NCBI RefSeq assembly: GCF_007845645.1
Contig: NZ_VCQV01000045.1
Location: forward strand, 1-35,206
Reading direction: 5' to 3'
Length of the DNA stretch: 35,206 nt
DNA from: Leekyejoonella antrihumi
GTDB taxonomy: Bacteria; Actinomycetota; Actinomycetes; Actinomycetales; Dermatophilaceae
Below, piece after piece: positions 8,606 to 16,987 of the stretch. Made by a program: the position numbers and the translations under genes. Position 1 is the first letter of the stretch. Every line of letters starts with the position of its first letter. The notes below the pieces were generated by a model. The model was not told the DNA's origin. It saw only the letters and a list, made by a program, of their open reading frames with translations, and made no database searches.

Positions 8606-9202
8606 CGTGTCAGTCTCCTCATCACACTCGACTGTCTTGGGTCCTGTTGCAGTGAGCTGGATCACATAGACGATCGGCAGGTGCCACAGTCCTGCCAGGT
8701 TGAGGGACTCGTGAGATGCGCCGATGTTGGTGGTGCCATCACCCAGCAGGCACATCACTGCCTCCGCATCCGGCCCAGGGCCGCCCCGATACGTGAGCGC
8801 CAGCGCGACACCGGTGGCTGGAGGGATCTGTCCGCCGACGATGCCGTAACCGCCCAGCAGCCGCGCGTTCTGGTCGAACGGGTGCATCGAGCAACCACGA
8901 CCCCCCGAGACACCGGTGATCTTGCCGAACAGCTCAGCCATCACCAGGCCCGGTTCCAGACCACGCGCCAGGACATACCCGTGCTCCCGGTAGGTCGTGA
9001 ACACGTAGTCAGTAGGCCGTAGCGCGGACATCGAGCCGACAACTGGCGCCTCCTCGCCCAGGTTCAGGTGGCAGTAGCCCCCGATCTTGGCGCGCTGATA
9101 CATTTCGCTTGCTCGAGTCTCGAAGGCTCGGATCAGCGACATCTGCCGGATGTACCCACGTAGCGTCTCCGCCCGCTCATCACTCAGCGCGCCTGCCGCC
9201 AC
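8606..9202 (-). pseudogene. Truncated thiamine-pyrophosphate dehydrogenase E1 alpha subunit, fused in frame to amidase
   Basis: Residues 1-181 of the 670-residue frame (GTG at 9202) match PdhA/AcoA-type E1-alpha subunits: MSLIRAFETRASEMYQRAKIGGY, HLNLGEEAPVVG, DYVFTTYREHGYVLARG, GGRGCSMHPFD, and the beginning of the TPP motif GDGTTN (154-159) followed by HESLNLAGLWHLPIVYVI. In the family this motif ends in Asn-Asn about 28 residues after GDG. Here the homology stops exactly before it and changes to an unrelated linker (QLTATGPKTVECDEETDT) that runs into the amidase ATG. About half of the subunit is missing and no E1-beta gene is nearby, so it cannot be a functional dehydrogenase. The best explanation is a deletion joining two genes. 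Confidence 0.8.
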
Positions 9203-9539
9203 CGCGCTCTGAACAGCGGATGTGTCGGATTGCTTCCCTCATCGCCATACTTTTTCCTTCCGCTGTTCACAAGGGCGTCGGCCGGGCCTGCATCGAACAC
9301 CTGTTAATCACAACTCCGGGGGATTGCTCGTGGATCGCCACCCGGTCAATTACCTGAGTCACACCGCAGGCAGAGCGCCGGCGGAATCACCGCGCCCGGC
9401 CTCGCCGCGGGTGCCACACACTCGCTTGGGCGCCCGCCACGCGACCGATCGGGTGTGGCCGACGACCCCGTCCGGCTTGCCCTTCGGTACGGGGGCGTAC
9501 GTCGACTTAAGGCGGTGAGCGCTAGGCCGCGTAACGCGT
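9203..9539. other. Intergenic, no gene recognised
   Basis: About 340 bp between the E1-alpha fragment and the racemase-like gene, both on the minus strand. The short frames are without motifs. No strong hairpin is seen. Presumably it contains the promoter of the gene that was truncated at 9202. Confidence 0.35.
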
Positions 9540-10259
9540 TCATGTGAGGAGCCTTCCCCACCGCCTGTCCAGCAAGGGGGCGTCGATGATCGTGAGGCAG
9601 TGCCAGAGGGTGACGGCAACGGAGTCCAATGCAGCAACCTGAGATTCTGCTTCCACAGGTTGTACGGCCGGCGCCCCGTAGAGGTTGGTGCACAGGTAGA
9701 TGAGTGCGTCCGGGGCGTATTCGATGAGTTCACGAGAGGGTTGCAGCAGTTCGTCGGGCGTCACGCGGGCGAACGACTCGTTGTCGGACAGCCCAATGGC
9801 GTGGTCGGCGACCACGTGGATCCCTCGCGCGCCGTACCGGGCGGCAACGCGCTGGTTTACGTCCGTGGTGTAGGGCGTCAACAGGCCGACGGATTGAATG
9901 GCGAACCTCTCGAACGCGTCGAAGTAGGCCAGGGTGGATGTTGTCGCTGGGACTCCCGTGGCCTGGGCGATCACGGCGGTGATGTCCTGGTCGTGCTCGG
10001 CGCCGAGCCAGGACCCGGATGTGCCGTTCCAGGCGATGACGTCCACGTCCGCGGTGGCGAGGAGTTCCGCGGCCTGACGCATGCTCTCCGCGCTGAACTG
10101 GTGGTCCGAGCCGGAATCGAGTGCGATCCGGGTGACGGGGATGCGTGCGGAGTGTACGGTCACGTCGTCGCGTGTGCCCAGGATCCGGTAGGTCATGGGT
10201 TCGAGGCAGGTGTTGGAGGAGGGGACGATCATGCCGATCCGCTGCGATCGCTTCAGCAT
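9540..10259 (-). CDS. Asp/Glu racemase superfamily protein with arylmalonate-decarboxylase-like active site
   Basis: 239 residues of the maleate isomerase/arylmalonate decarboxylase branch: RIGMIVPSSNTCLEP at the N-terminus, IAWNGTSGSWLG at residues 75-86, VGLLTPYTTDVN near 124-135 and LIYLCTN at 186-192. Racemases and maleate isomerase use two cysteines. Here the first is Gly (G79) and only the second, C190, remains. Arylmalonate decarboxylase has the same Gly/Cys arrangement (G74/C188) and the matching Tyr (Y126, here Y130) and Thr-Ser dioxyanion hole (here T80, S81). AAAGGA lies about 10 bp before the ATG. A decarboxylase of substituted malonates would suit a barbiturase-containing island, but this is inference. 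Confidence 0.75.
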   Translation of the reverse strand: MLKRSQRIGMIVPSSNTCLEPMTYRILGTRDDVTVHSARIPVTRIALDSGSDHQFSAESMRQAAELLATADVDVIAWNGTSGSWLGAEHDQDITAVIAQATGVPATTSTLAYFDAFERFAIQSVGLLTPYTTDVNQRVAARYGARGIHVVADHAIGLSDNESFARVTPDELLQPSRELIEYAPDALIYLCTNLYGAPAVQPVEAESQVAALDSVAVTLWHCLTIIDAPLLDRRWGRLLT

Positions 10260-10422
10260 CGGTCATATTCCTTTGGTGGAGGTGGCTACCTGATTCGACC
10301 CTCGGCCTCCAAGCCGGTGTGAGGTCCTGGGCGCCCGGTGTTGCTCATGGGCACCACGCCCGCAGCGACGAACGTGCATGCGTTGTCGTGGGCGAAGATG
10401 AGTCTGTGAAGGTGTGACGGGG

Positions 10423-11226
10423 TCAGGCATCGTGAGATCCTTCCTGTGTGCTGGGGTGCTGTCGTCCATCGGGCTCGACGTGTGACTGGGCAGCATCTAG
10501 GGCAGCATTCAGCGATGCGGGCAGGCCGTGTCGAGGCTTGCGCGGCGGGGCGGCGTAAGCGCCGACACGATGAGATCCGCACCCGAGGCTGACGAGCGCC
10601 TCGGTGAGGCGCACGCCTGCGGCGACCCCGTCGACGACAGGAACGGGGATCTGGCGGGTGAGGTCACGGGCCAAGCCTGCCAAGGGCGCGCCGGCCAGGA
10701 TGACGGCGTCGGCGCCGTCCGTGAAGACCGCTTCAGTGGATAGTTTCACGATGGTGGGGCGGAAGTCATTCTGCACCTCGGCGATGTTGCCGAGCTCTTG
10801 CTTGATGGAGCGGATGGAGGCCAGCCGGGTTGCGAGGCCGAAGTGCTCGACACAGTCTTGGTACCAGGCGGTGATGCGGTCGGAGATGGCGATGATCGAG
10901 AACCGGTGGCCCTGCAGCGCGGCGGCGCACAGCGCGGCCTCGGTGATGCCGATAACGGGGACGCCGGTCATCTCCTTCAGCGCCGGTAGGCCCGGATCGC
11001 CGAAGGCGGCCACTACCACCGCGTCGGCGCTGGGGTTCTCGGCGATGACCTCGGCGACCGCGCCGGCCGCGATGAGTGCCTCGAACCGGGTTTCGAGGTA
11101 CTCGACGCCGTAGGGTGCGGTGCGTAGCATCACCTGGGTGCCGACGCTGCAGGACCTTCGCGCCTCGGCTCCGATGAGCGCGGTCACGTCCGGGCTGATG
11201 TTGGGGTTGATCACAAGGAGCCTCAC
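10423..11226 (-). CDS. Hydantoin racemase-like protein lacking catalytic cysteines
   Basis: 267 residues of the Asp/Glu/hydantoin racemase family: LLVINPNISPDVTALI, PYGVEYLETR, AAFGDPGLPAL, GVPVIGITEAAL, HRFSIIAISDR, VILAGAPLAGLA and VPVVDGVAAGVRL. In hydantoin and allantoin racemases the acid/base pair lies in ACFDDPGL and GCAGM. Here the corresponding residues are A74 and G179, so the classical two-base racemization is unlikely. The start is GTG 11226 because GGGGGTGAT, a near-perfect ribosome site, ends 6 bp before it; a longer frame from 11271 is possible. It lies between the hydantoinase and the decarboxylase-like gene, all on the minus strand. It may isomerise, hydrolyse or bind a cyclic ureide by another mechanism. 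Confidence 0.8.
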   Translation of the reverse strand: MRLLVINPNISPDVTALIGAEARRSCSVGTQVMLRTAPYGVEYLETRFEALIAAGAVAEVIAENPSADAVVVAAFGDPGLPALKEMTGVPVIGITEAALCAAALQGHRFSIIAISDRITAWYQDCVEHFGLATRLASIRSIKQELGNIAEVQNDFRPTIVKLSTEAVFTDGADAVILAGAPLAGLARDLTRQIPVPVVDGVAAGVRLTEALVSLGCGSHRVGAYAAPPRKPRHGLPASLNAALDAAQSHVEPDGRQHPSTQEGSHDA

Positions 11227-11435
11227 GCGGTGATCACCCCCGCCAGCGGCCGGGGAAGACCAGCCAGCCATGGTCCGTCGTGTTCAGGGTGGGCCGCACT
11301 GATTCCCGCTCTGCAGATGGGCCAGGGTTGCACGACACTAGGAGCACGGGCCAGGGATGGGGCTCGCTGCTTTGTGGTTGGTGGGTGTCGCCCCAAACGT
11401 CCTAAACGCCTGTTGCGGGTGCCATTTCGCATGAT

Positions 11436-12857
11436 TCACACTCTCGCAGTGGCTTGCCTGGTTGATGGCGTCTGATCGCCGGTCGGCGTGCGGTGGAGGA
11501 ATCGTCCGATCGGGCCGGGGTCGTCAAACGTCCCTTCGGAGAGCACGACGCGGCCGCCGGAGACGACGGTTTCGGGCCAGCCAGCCAGTTCGCGGCCCTC
11601 AAAGGGTGAGTAGTTGGTTCCCATGTGCAGTGCGCCGCCGTCGACGCGTCGGGTGGCATCGGGGTCGACGATGACCAGGTCCGCGTCGTAGCCGGTCGCG
11701 ATCACCCCCTTGCGGGGAAGGTGGTTGATCCGGGCCGGGGTGGTGGCGAAGACGTCGACGAAACGCTCGACCGGAAGCCCGAGCTCGCGCACCATGACGG
11801 TGTAGGTCACGGGCATGCGCGTTTCGACACCGGGCAGCCCGTGCGGCATCCGTTGGATCTTGTCCATGCGTTCGCGCTTCTGTGCGGTGTCGTAGCACGA
11901 GTGGTCCGAGGAGATGGTGTGTACGCGTCCACTGATGAGGCGATCACGCAACTGCGTGACCATGGTGGCGTCGCGTAGGGGCGGGCAGCAGGCGTACAAG
12001 GCGGCATCAGCGGTGGCGTACACGGAATCATCCACGGCCAGGTAGTGCGGGCAGGTCTCGCTGTAGGCCTGGATGCCCCGGTCGCGGGCTCGCTGTACGA
12101 GATCGACCGCGCCGGGGGTGGTCTGATGCACGAAATACACCGCGGCCCCGGTGTATTCGGCCATGCCAAGCATTTCGCGCACGGAGGTCTCCTCCGATAC
12201 CGGGGGGCGAGTGCGGTGCAGGTCGTGGATGCTGGTGTGCCCGGCCTGCGCGTGCAACCTGGCGCAGTCGATGATGATCGGGTCGTGCTCGGCGTGAATG
12301 TAGACGAGCCCGCCGATCCTTGCCATCGCGTGCATCACCTGCAAGATCGTGTCGTCGTCGGCCATCGTGGTGGCGCGGTTGGTGGTGTACACCTTCACCG
12401 AGCAGATGCCCATCGCGACCAGCTCGTCCAACTGCTTGGGTACGGTGTCATCCCACGTGATGACCGAGCCATGCAGCGCGACGTCGCAGCGTGCCACCCG
12501 GGCGAGTTCTCGCTTATTGTGCGCCGCCTGCAGCGGTGACTCGCTGTCGTCGCGGGGAATACCGAAGTCGATGATGGTGGTGGTCCCACCCCACAGGGCC
12601 GCCATGGAACTGACCGCGTAATCATCCAGGGTGCGATACCGCCCGGTGACCTGGGCGACGTGACAGTGCCCGTCAACCCCGCCCGGTATGACCAGGCGTC
12701 CACCGGCGTGCACGACCTGCCGCGCGGCCGGGATGGGCGATCCCGCATCGACCATGGCCCGGATCATGCCACCCTCGATCACGACGTGCGCCATCTCGCG
12801 ACCCCCGGAGTTGACCACGGTCCCACCCGCGACAACGAGGTCGGCCACCTCAGCCAC
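11436..12857 (-). CDS. Hydantoinase/dihydropyrimidinase family amidohydrolase
   Basis: 473 residues from the GTG at 12857, a start with GAGGG just upstream; an in-frame GTG at 12902 would give 488 residues. It is a cyclic amidohydrolase with a binuclear metal site: H64 and H66 in GGVDGHCHV, the carboxylated Lys K155 in SVKVYTT, the metal His in YIHAEHD and in YFVHQTTPGAVD, and the metal Asp in SSDHSCY. PHGLPGVETRMP and the C-terminal MGTNYSPFEG are also typical. Dihydropyrimidinases, hydantoinases, allantoinases and dihydroorotases share this plan, so the exact substrate is open. With the D-carbamoylase at 2558-3478 it would make a hydantoin-to-D-amino-acid route. It is divergent from the NCS2 permease. 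Confidence 0.9.
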   Translation of the reverse strand: MAEVADLVVAGGTVVNSGGREMAHVVIEGGMIRAMVDAGSPIPAARQVVHAGGRLVIPGGVDGHCHVAQVTGRYRTLDDYAVSSMAALWGGTTTIIDFGIPRDDSESPLQAAHNKRELARVARCDVALHGSVITWDDTVPKQLDELVAMGICSVKVYTTNRATTMADDDTILQVMHAMARIGGLVYIHAEHDPIIIDCARLHAQAGHTSIHDLHRTRPPVSEETSVREMLGMAEYTGAAVYFVHQTTPGAVDLVQRARDRGIQAYSETCPHYLAVDDSVYATADAALYACCPPLRDATMVTQLRDRLISGRVHTISSDHSCYDTAQKRERMDKIQRMPHGLPGVETRMPVTYTVMVRELGLPVERFVDVFATTPARINHLPRKGVIATGYDADLVIVDPDATRRVDGGALHMGTNYSPFEGRELAGWPETVVSGGRVVLSEGTFDDPGPIGRFLHRTPTGDQTPSTRQATARV

Positions 12858-13242
12858 GGCTAAGGCCCTCGAGAATCGAGCGCGACCAGCTGGCGACGCC
12901 ACCGACTCGATCGATCACCGGTGTCATGATCACGTCCCTCTCACAAGTGCCTTCGAACATGGCCCACTGTTCTACTCGTTGGGATACCAGTAACGCGACG
13001 GGCACGCACGTTGGTTCTAACCATACCGCGATCGACGGCAACCAACAACGCTGCTGTTGCGACTAATTGGAGACGTCAAAAAAGTGCGAAAGATGGCTCG
13101 GAGGCCTTGACGCGCCTTCTAATCAGCGGTGTACTTACGGGATACCAACGATGCTTGTTCGGCTGGCTTGCCCGGCTATCTCTTCGGTGTGGTGACACAC
13201 CAGAGGGTTCCTTGCCATGACTTGTTGATGAAGAGGTGCATG
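12858..13242. promoter_or_regulatory. Divergent promoter region between hydantoinase and NCS2 permease
   Basis: A 385-bp divergent spacer that must hold the promoters of both module B and module C. It contains the inverted repeat at 13012-13023, a CAACA...TGTTG repeat near 13045-13061 and two copies of GGGATACCA (12981 and 13140). I could not place a convincing -10/-35 pair. No gene is supported inside it. Confidence 0.5.
13012..13023. promoter_or_regulatory. Inverted repeat, candidate regulator-binding site
   Basis: TGGTTCTAACCA has perfect 5-bp arms around a 2-bp centre and sits in the divergent region between the hydantoinase and the NCS2 permease, where a shared operator is expected. It resembles GntR-family half sites (TGGT...ACCA) but does not match the FadR-subfamily spacing exactly. 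Confidence 0.35.
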
Positions 13243-14691
13243 ATGGCGAGTCGACTGAAAGCGTTCCTCCCTCAAGTCTCCGGGGACGATGTTCACCCGG
13301 TTGACGCGATGCTGCCACCCGGCCGGCTCGCCGCCATCGGCCTGCAGCACATGCTCGCGGCATACGCCGGGATCATCGCCCCGCCCCTGATCATCGGGAC
13401 CGCGTTAAAACTGTCGTTCCTGGACATCACCTTCTTGATCAGCGCGAGCCTGCTCGCGTCCGGGATTGTGACGATGCTGCAGACGGTGGGCATCTGGCGG
13501 ATCGGGGTCAGGCTGCCGCTGGTGCAGGGCGTGTCCTTCTCCGGGATCGCCTCGATGATCGCCATCGGCAAGGAGCACTCGAACGGGATCGTGGCGATGA
13601 ACGTGATCGTCGGCTCGGTGCTGGTCTCGTCGGCGATTATGTTCTTCTTGACCCCGCTGTATGCCAAGCTCATCCCGGTCCTTTTTCCCCGCGTCGTGCT
13701 GGGCGCGGTATGCACGGTCATCGGCCTGACCCTGCTGCCGATATCTATTGGCTGGATGCAAGGCACGTCCGGCACGCCCGAGTACGGCTCGATGAGGAAC
13801 ATTGGCATCGCGATTTTGACCCTGCTACTGACCGTGATCATCGTCCACTACGTGCCCGGGTTCACCAAACGCGTCGGCATGTTGGTCGCGATGCTCATCA
13901 CGACACTCATCTCGATCCCGTTGGGTCTGACCGACTTCTCGAAGGTTGGCGGCGCCGGCGCGTTCGCGGTGCCAGGGTTCTTCCACTTCGGTGCGCCACG
14001 CTTCGAGCCCGCCGCGATCGTCTCGATGATCATCGTGATGCTCGTGATCATGACCGAGGCCACCACGGACATGGTGGTTATCGGAGACATGGTAGACAAG
14101 AAGATGACCCCAAGGACCGTCTCGGACGGGCTGCGGGCCGACTGCCTCGGCTCGGTGTTCAGCTCGATGCTCAACGGGTTCCAGGCCAGCGCCTACGGTC
14201 AAAACATCGGATTGATCACGGTGAGCCGGACCAAGTCCCGGTTCGCGGTCACAGCCAGCGGCGTGATCCTGGTCATCATGGCGCTGTTCCCGCCGACGGC
14301 CGCGATCATCGCCGCGATCCCGCTACCCGTGCTCGGTGGGGCCGGCGTCGCGATCTTCGGCCTGGTCGCGGTCAACGGAGTGCAATACCTCTCTAAGGTC
14401 GACTTTCTCAGCGACCGTGGCGCGGCGAACGGGTTGATCGTCGCCGCGACCTTGACCATGGGGATCTTGCCCACCGCGGCGCCGAACTTCTACGTCCACT
14501 TCCCGCAGTGGGTACAGACCATCTTCAGCTCGGGGATCGCCGCCGGCGCGATTACCGCCATCATCTTGAACCTGATTGTGACCGGGTTCCACCGCGGGCT
14601 GTCCGACAGTGGCATCAGCGCGGCGGGGACCTCACCCGTCGATGACGGAATAGGCATCCCAGCGGTGACGGACGAACCCTCTGCGACCTGA
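13243..14691 (+). CDS. NCS2-family xanthine/uracil permease
   Basis: 482 residues from ATG 13243 (AGAGG at 13232-13236). ATGs at 13240 and 13228 and a longer frame from 13129 are in phase but fit the ribosome site less well. It is a nucleobase-ascorbate transporter family protein: LAAIGLQHMLAAYAGIIAPPLIIG in TM1, LPLVQGVSF, and the family signature QNIGLITVSRTKSR, where the usual Thr of the Q-N-x-G-x4-T-R pattern is Ser. About fourteen hydrophobic segments are expected. Homologues import xanthine, uric acid or uracil with protons or sodium. It opens module C and probably supplies the barbiturase/CAH homologue; the substrate is unproven. Confidence 0.9.
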   Translation: MASRLKAFLPQVSGDDVHPVDAMLPPGRLAAIGLQHMLAAYAGIIAPPLIIGTALKLSFLDITFLISASLLASGIVTMLQTVGIWRIGVRLPLVQGVSFSGIASMIAIGKEHSNGIVAMNVIVGSVLVSSAIMFFLTPLYAKLIPVLFPRVVLGAVCTVIGLTLLPISIGWMQGTSGTPEYGSMRNIGIAILTLLLTVIIVHYVPGFTKRVGMLVAMLITTLISIPLGLTDFSKVGGAGAFAVPGFFHFGAPRFEPAAIVSMIIVMLVIMTEATTDMVVIGDMVDKKMTPRTVSDGLRADCLGSVFSSMLNGFQASAYGQNIGLITVSRTKSRFAVTASGVILVIMALFPPTAAIIAAIPLPVLGGAGVAIFGLVAVNGVQYLSKVDFLSDRGAANGLIVAATLTMGILPTAAPNFYVHFPQWVQTIFSSGIAAGAITAIILNLIVTGFHRGLSDSGISAAGTSPVDDGIGIPAVTDEPSAT

Positions 14692-14730
14692 CAAGGAGGA
14701 GCGTACGAGGCGGATACGGGAGGTGACACC

Positions 14731-16062
14731 GTGACTGGTGAGCAAGCAGCCAGCGAGCACACGAGACCGGTGCCACCTCGCCGCCGGGCAGGGCTGCTCC
14801 TGGTGGCGATGCTCCTGCTCGCCGCGAACCTGCGCACCCCACTGACCGAGGTCGGGCCGGTCTTGTCCACGCTGCGTGGTCAGTTCGGGCTGACCAGCGG
14901 GGCGGCGTCCCTCCTTACCGCGCTGCCGATCCTGCTCTTCGGGCTGTGCGCCCCTCTCGCATCGCCCGCCCTGCGCCGCATGGGCATCGACCGGCTGATC
15001 CTGCTGGCCCTGGTGGTCCTGCTTGCCGCGGGCCTGCTGCGGTTGGCCCCGTCCTTGCCGGCGCTCCTGGTGGGCACGACGGTGATGGGGGCGGCTATCG
15101 CAATCGGCAACGTGGTGCTGCCCGTCCTGGTCAAGACCCGCTTCCCCGATCGGGCTGGAGTGGTGACCGGGTCCTACACCATGGCACTGAACGTCGGCGC
15201 GTCCGCGGCTGCCGGCACCATCGTTCCCCTGACGGCCGCCCTGGGCAGTTGGCGGGCCGGGTTCTCCGTGTGGCTGATCCCCATCGTCGCCGCCTGCTGC
15301 TGCTGGGCACCGCTCGTACGGGCCAGGAACCGCGCCGGCAGTACGAGCCAGCAGATGACGGCTCCCACGAGATCGCTGGCCATGCTGGGCAATGCTCGCG
15401 TCCTAGCCATCGTGATCTTCACCGCATCCCAGTCGGTGGTCTACTACGGAATGATCACGTGGCTCCCGTCGATCTTCTCCGATCACGGCGCCAGCCCATC
15501 ACAGGCCGGTGCACTGCTATCCGTCGCGACCTTCATCGGTGCCCCGGTCGCCCTGGTGCTGCCACCGATGGCGGCCCGTGCCCGCGACCAGCGACCCTTT
15601 GTCGTGGCCCTGGTGATACTCGCCGCCGCCGGACTGTGCGGGCTGCTGATCGCCCCCACCGCGGCGCCCTACCTGTGGGCGGTCCTGCTCGGCATCGGAC
15701 AGGGCGGCATCTTCCCCCTGGCCTTGATCATGTACGTCCTGCGCACCTCCAACGGGGAACAGACCGCAGCGCTGTCCGTGCTCGCACAGGCGACCGCCTA
15801 CGTCTTCGCCGCATTCGGGCCACTGATCATGGGAGTACTGCGCGACCGCTCCGGGACATGGAGCTCGTCGATTCTTCTTCTGCTCGCGTGCCTGGTGGTC
15901 GAACTGGTCACGGGCCTGTCCGCTGGCCGTGCCGGCCACATCCACCTGACACCGCCGGTCGACCCCGGCCGGCCAAGCCCACCCGCAGCCATCGGGCCAA
16001 TACCCACCGCCCGGCCGTGCGGCCACCCGGACCCGCCCACCTACGATGGAGACAACCCATGA
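14731..16062 (+). CDS. MFS transporter, CynX/NimT family
   Basis: 443 residues with about twelve membrane segments. The N-terminal LLLAANLRTPLTEVGPVLS is the hallmark of the CynX/NimT (cyanate permease-like) MFS branch, and NVVLPVLVKTRFPDRAGVVTGSYTMALN is also conserved there. GTG 14731 is preceded by GGGAGGTGA. It begins 39 bp after the NCS2 permease and its TGA (16060-16062) overlaps the ATG of the FAH gene (ATGA), so the genes are translationally coupled. Members have been linked to cyanate and nitroimidazoles, but most are uncharacterised. Here it could export or import an intermediate. A 670-codon frame that overlays this gene from 14946 is a shadow. Confidence 0.9.
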   Translation: MTGEQAASEHTRPVPPRRRAGLLLVAMLLLAANLRTPLTEVGPVLSTLRGQFGLTSGAASLLTALPILLFGLCAPLASPALRRMGIDRLILLALVVLLAAGLLRLAPSLPALLVGTTVMGAAIAIGNVVLPVLVKTRFPDRAGVVTGSYTMALNVGASAAAGTIVPLTAALGSWRAGFSVWLIPIVAACCCWAPLVRARNRAGSTSQQMTAPTRSLAMLGNARVLAIVIFTASQSVVYYGMITWLPSIFSDHGASPSQAGALLSVATFIGAPVALVLPPMAARARDQRPFVVALVILAAAGLCGLLIAPTAAPYLWAVLLGIGQGGIFPLALIMYVLRTSNGEQTAALSVLAQATAYVFAAFGPLIMGVLRDRSGTWSSSILLLLACLVVELVTGLSAGRAGHIHLTPPVDPGRPSPPAAIGPIPTARPCGHPDPPTYDGDNP

Positions 16063-16958
16063 AGCTACTGACCTTCAAAACCCGCGGCGCCGACCAGGCT
16101 CGGCTCGGCGGGGTGTTACCCGGCCAGGAGGTCCTCGACCTGACCGGCGCCTCTGCTGGCGACCCCCAATTCGAGTCCATGCTGAGCCTGATCGAGGCCG
16201 GACCCGATGGTCTGTCACGGGCCGCGGACCTCATCCACGGCGGGGCGCGAGCCCACGCGTACCCGATCGCTGAGGTCGATATGCTCGCCCCGATCCCGCG
16301 GCCGCGCAAGAACGTCTACTGTGTCGGCCTCAACTTCCGCTCCCACGTCGAGCAGAACGCGGCCGCTCTCGGTCAGCCCGTCGAGATTCCCGACGTGCCA
16401 CTGTTCTTCTCCAAGCCGGTGACCGCTGTCATCGGCACCGGCGAGGCGATCAGGCTGGACGAACGACTGACCACCCAGCTTGACTATGAGGTCGAACTGG
16501 CCATTGTCATCGGCCGGCGAGGCATCGGGATCGACCCCGGGCAGGCCAGTGACTACATCTTCGGTTACACGATCGCCAACGATGTCAGCGCGCGCGACCT
16601 GCAATGGCGCACCAGCCAGTTCCTGTACGGCAAGGGCCTGGACACCTACTGTCCGTTAGGGCCAGTGGTGCTCACCGCCGATCAGGTCCCCAGCCTGGAC
16701 GATCTGACACTGGAACTGCTCGTCAACAACGAAATCCGCCAGAGTGAGTCCGCCGGGCACATGCTCTTTTCCCCCGCTGAGGTCATCGGCTGGCTCTCCT
16801 CCGGCATCACACTCGAGCCCGGGGACATCATCACCCTTGGCACACCAGGCGGCTGCGGATACCAGACGACACCGACCCGATTCCTCGGCCCCGGGGACAT
16901 CGTCGAGTGCCGAGTCGACGCGATCGGCAGCCTGATCAACCCAGTTCAAAGCGTCTAA
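16059..16958 (+). CDS. Fumarylacetoacetate hydrolase (FAH) family protein
   Basis: 299 residues; ATG 16059 overlaps the stop of the MFS gene. FAH-fold features: APIPRPRKNVYCVGLNFRSH, the metal ligands E144 and E146 in LDYEVELA, D175 in NDVSARDLQW, KGLDTYCPLGP and GDIITLGTPGGCGY. FAH-family enzymes cleave C-C bonds, hydrate, decarboxylate or hydrolyse dicarbonyl and diacid compounds with Mg or Mn. The first 80 residues form the small N-terminal domain typical of bacterial members. It lies between the transporter and the barbiturase/CAH homologue, so it probably acts on a ring-opened product such as an acylpyruvate- or malonate-like acid. That role is inference. Confidence 0.85.
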   Translation: MKLLTFKTRGADQARLGGVLPGQEVLDLTGASAGDPQFESMLSLIEAGPDGLSRAADLIHGGARAHAYPIAEVDMLAPIPRPRKNVYCVGLNFRSHVEQNAAALGQPVEIPDVPLFFSKPVTAVIGTGEAIRLDERLTTQLDYEVELAIVIGRRGIGIDPGQASDYIFGYTIANDVSARDLQWRTSQFLYGKGLDTYCPLGPVVLTADQVPSLDDLTLELLVNNEIRQSESAGHMLFSPAEVIGWLSSGITLEPGDIITLGTPGGCGYQTTPTRFLGPGDIVECRVDAIGSLINPVQSV

Positions 16959-16987
16959 CGCGCATCCACGAAAGAGAGGCTTCAAAA

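Noticed and set aside
10286-10405. Minus-strand peptide DNACTFVAAGVVPMSNTGRPG in the gap between the two racemase-fold genes
   Set aside because: It looks less random than most shadows but has no recognisable family, and only about 40 residues are open in that style; left as unassigned.
11227-11435. Possible gene between hydantoinase and racemase-like gene
   Set aside because: Frames are short and without motifs on both strands; ordinary intergenic sequence.
14946-16058. Long open frame that appears to fuse about 370 residues to the FAH protein
   Set aside because: It lies in another frame of the CynX-type transporter, is Arg/Pro/Gly-rich without motifs, and the FAH protein has a proper start at 16059 overlapping the transporter stop.
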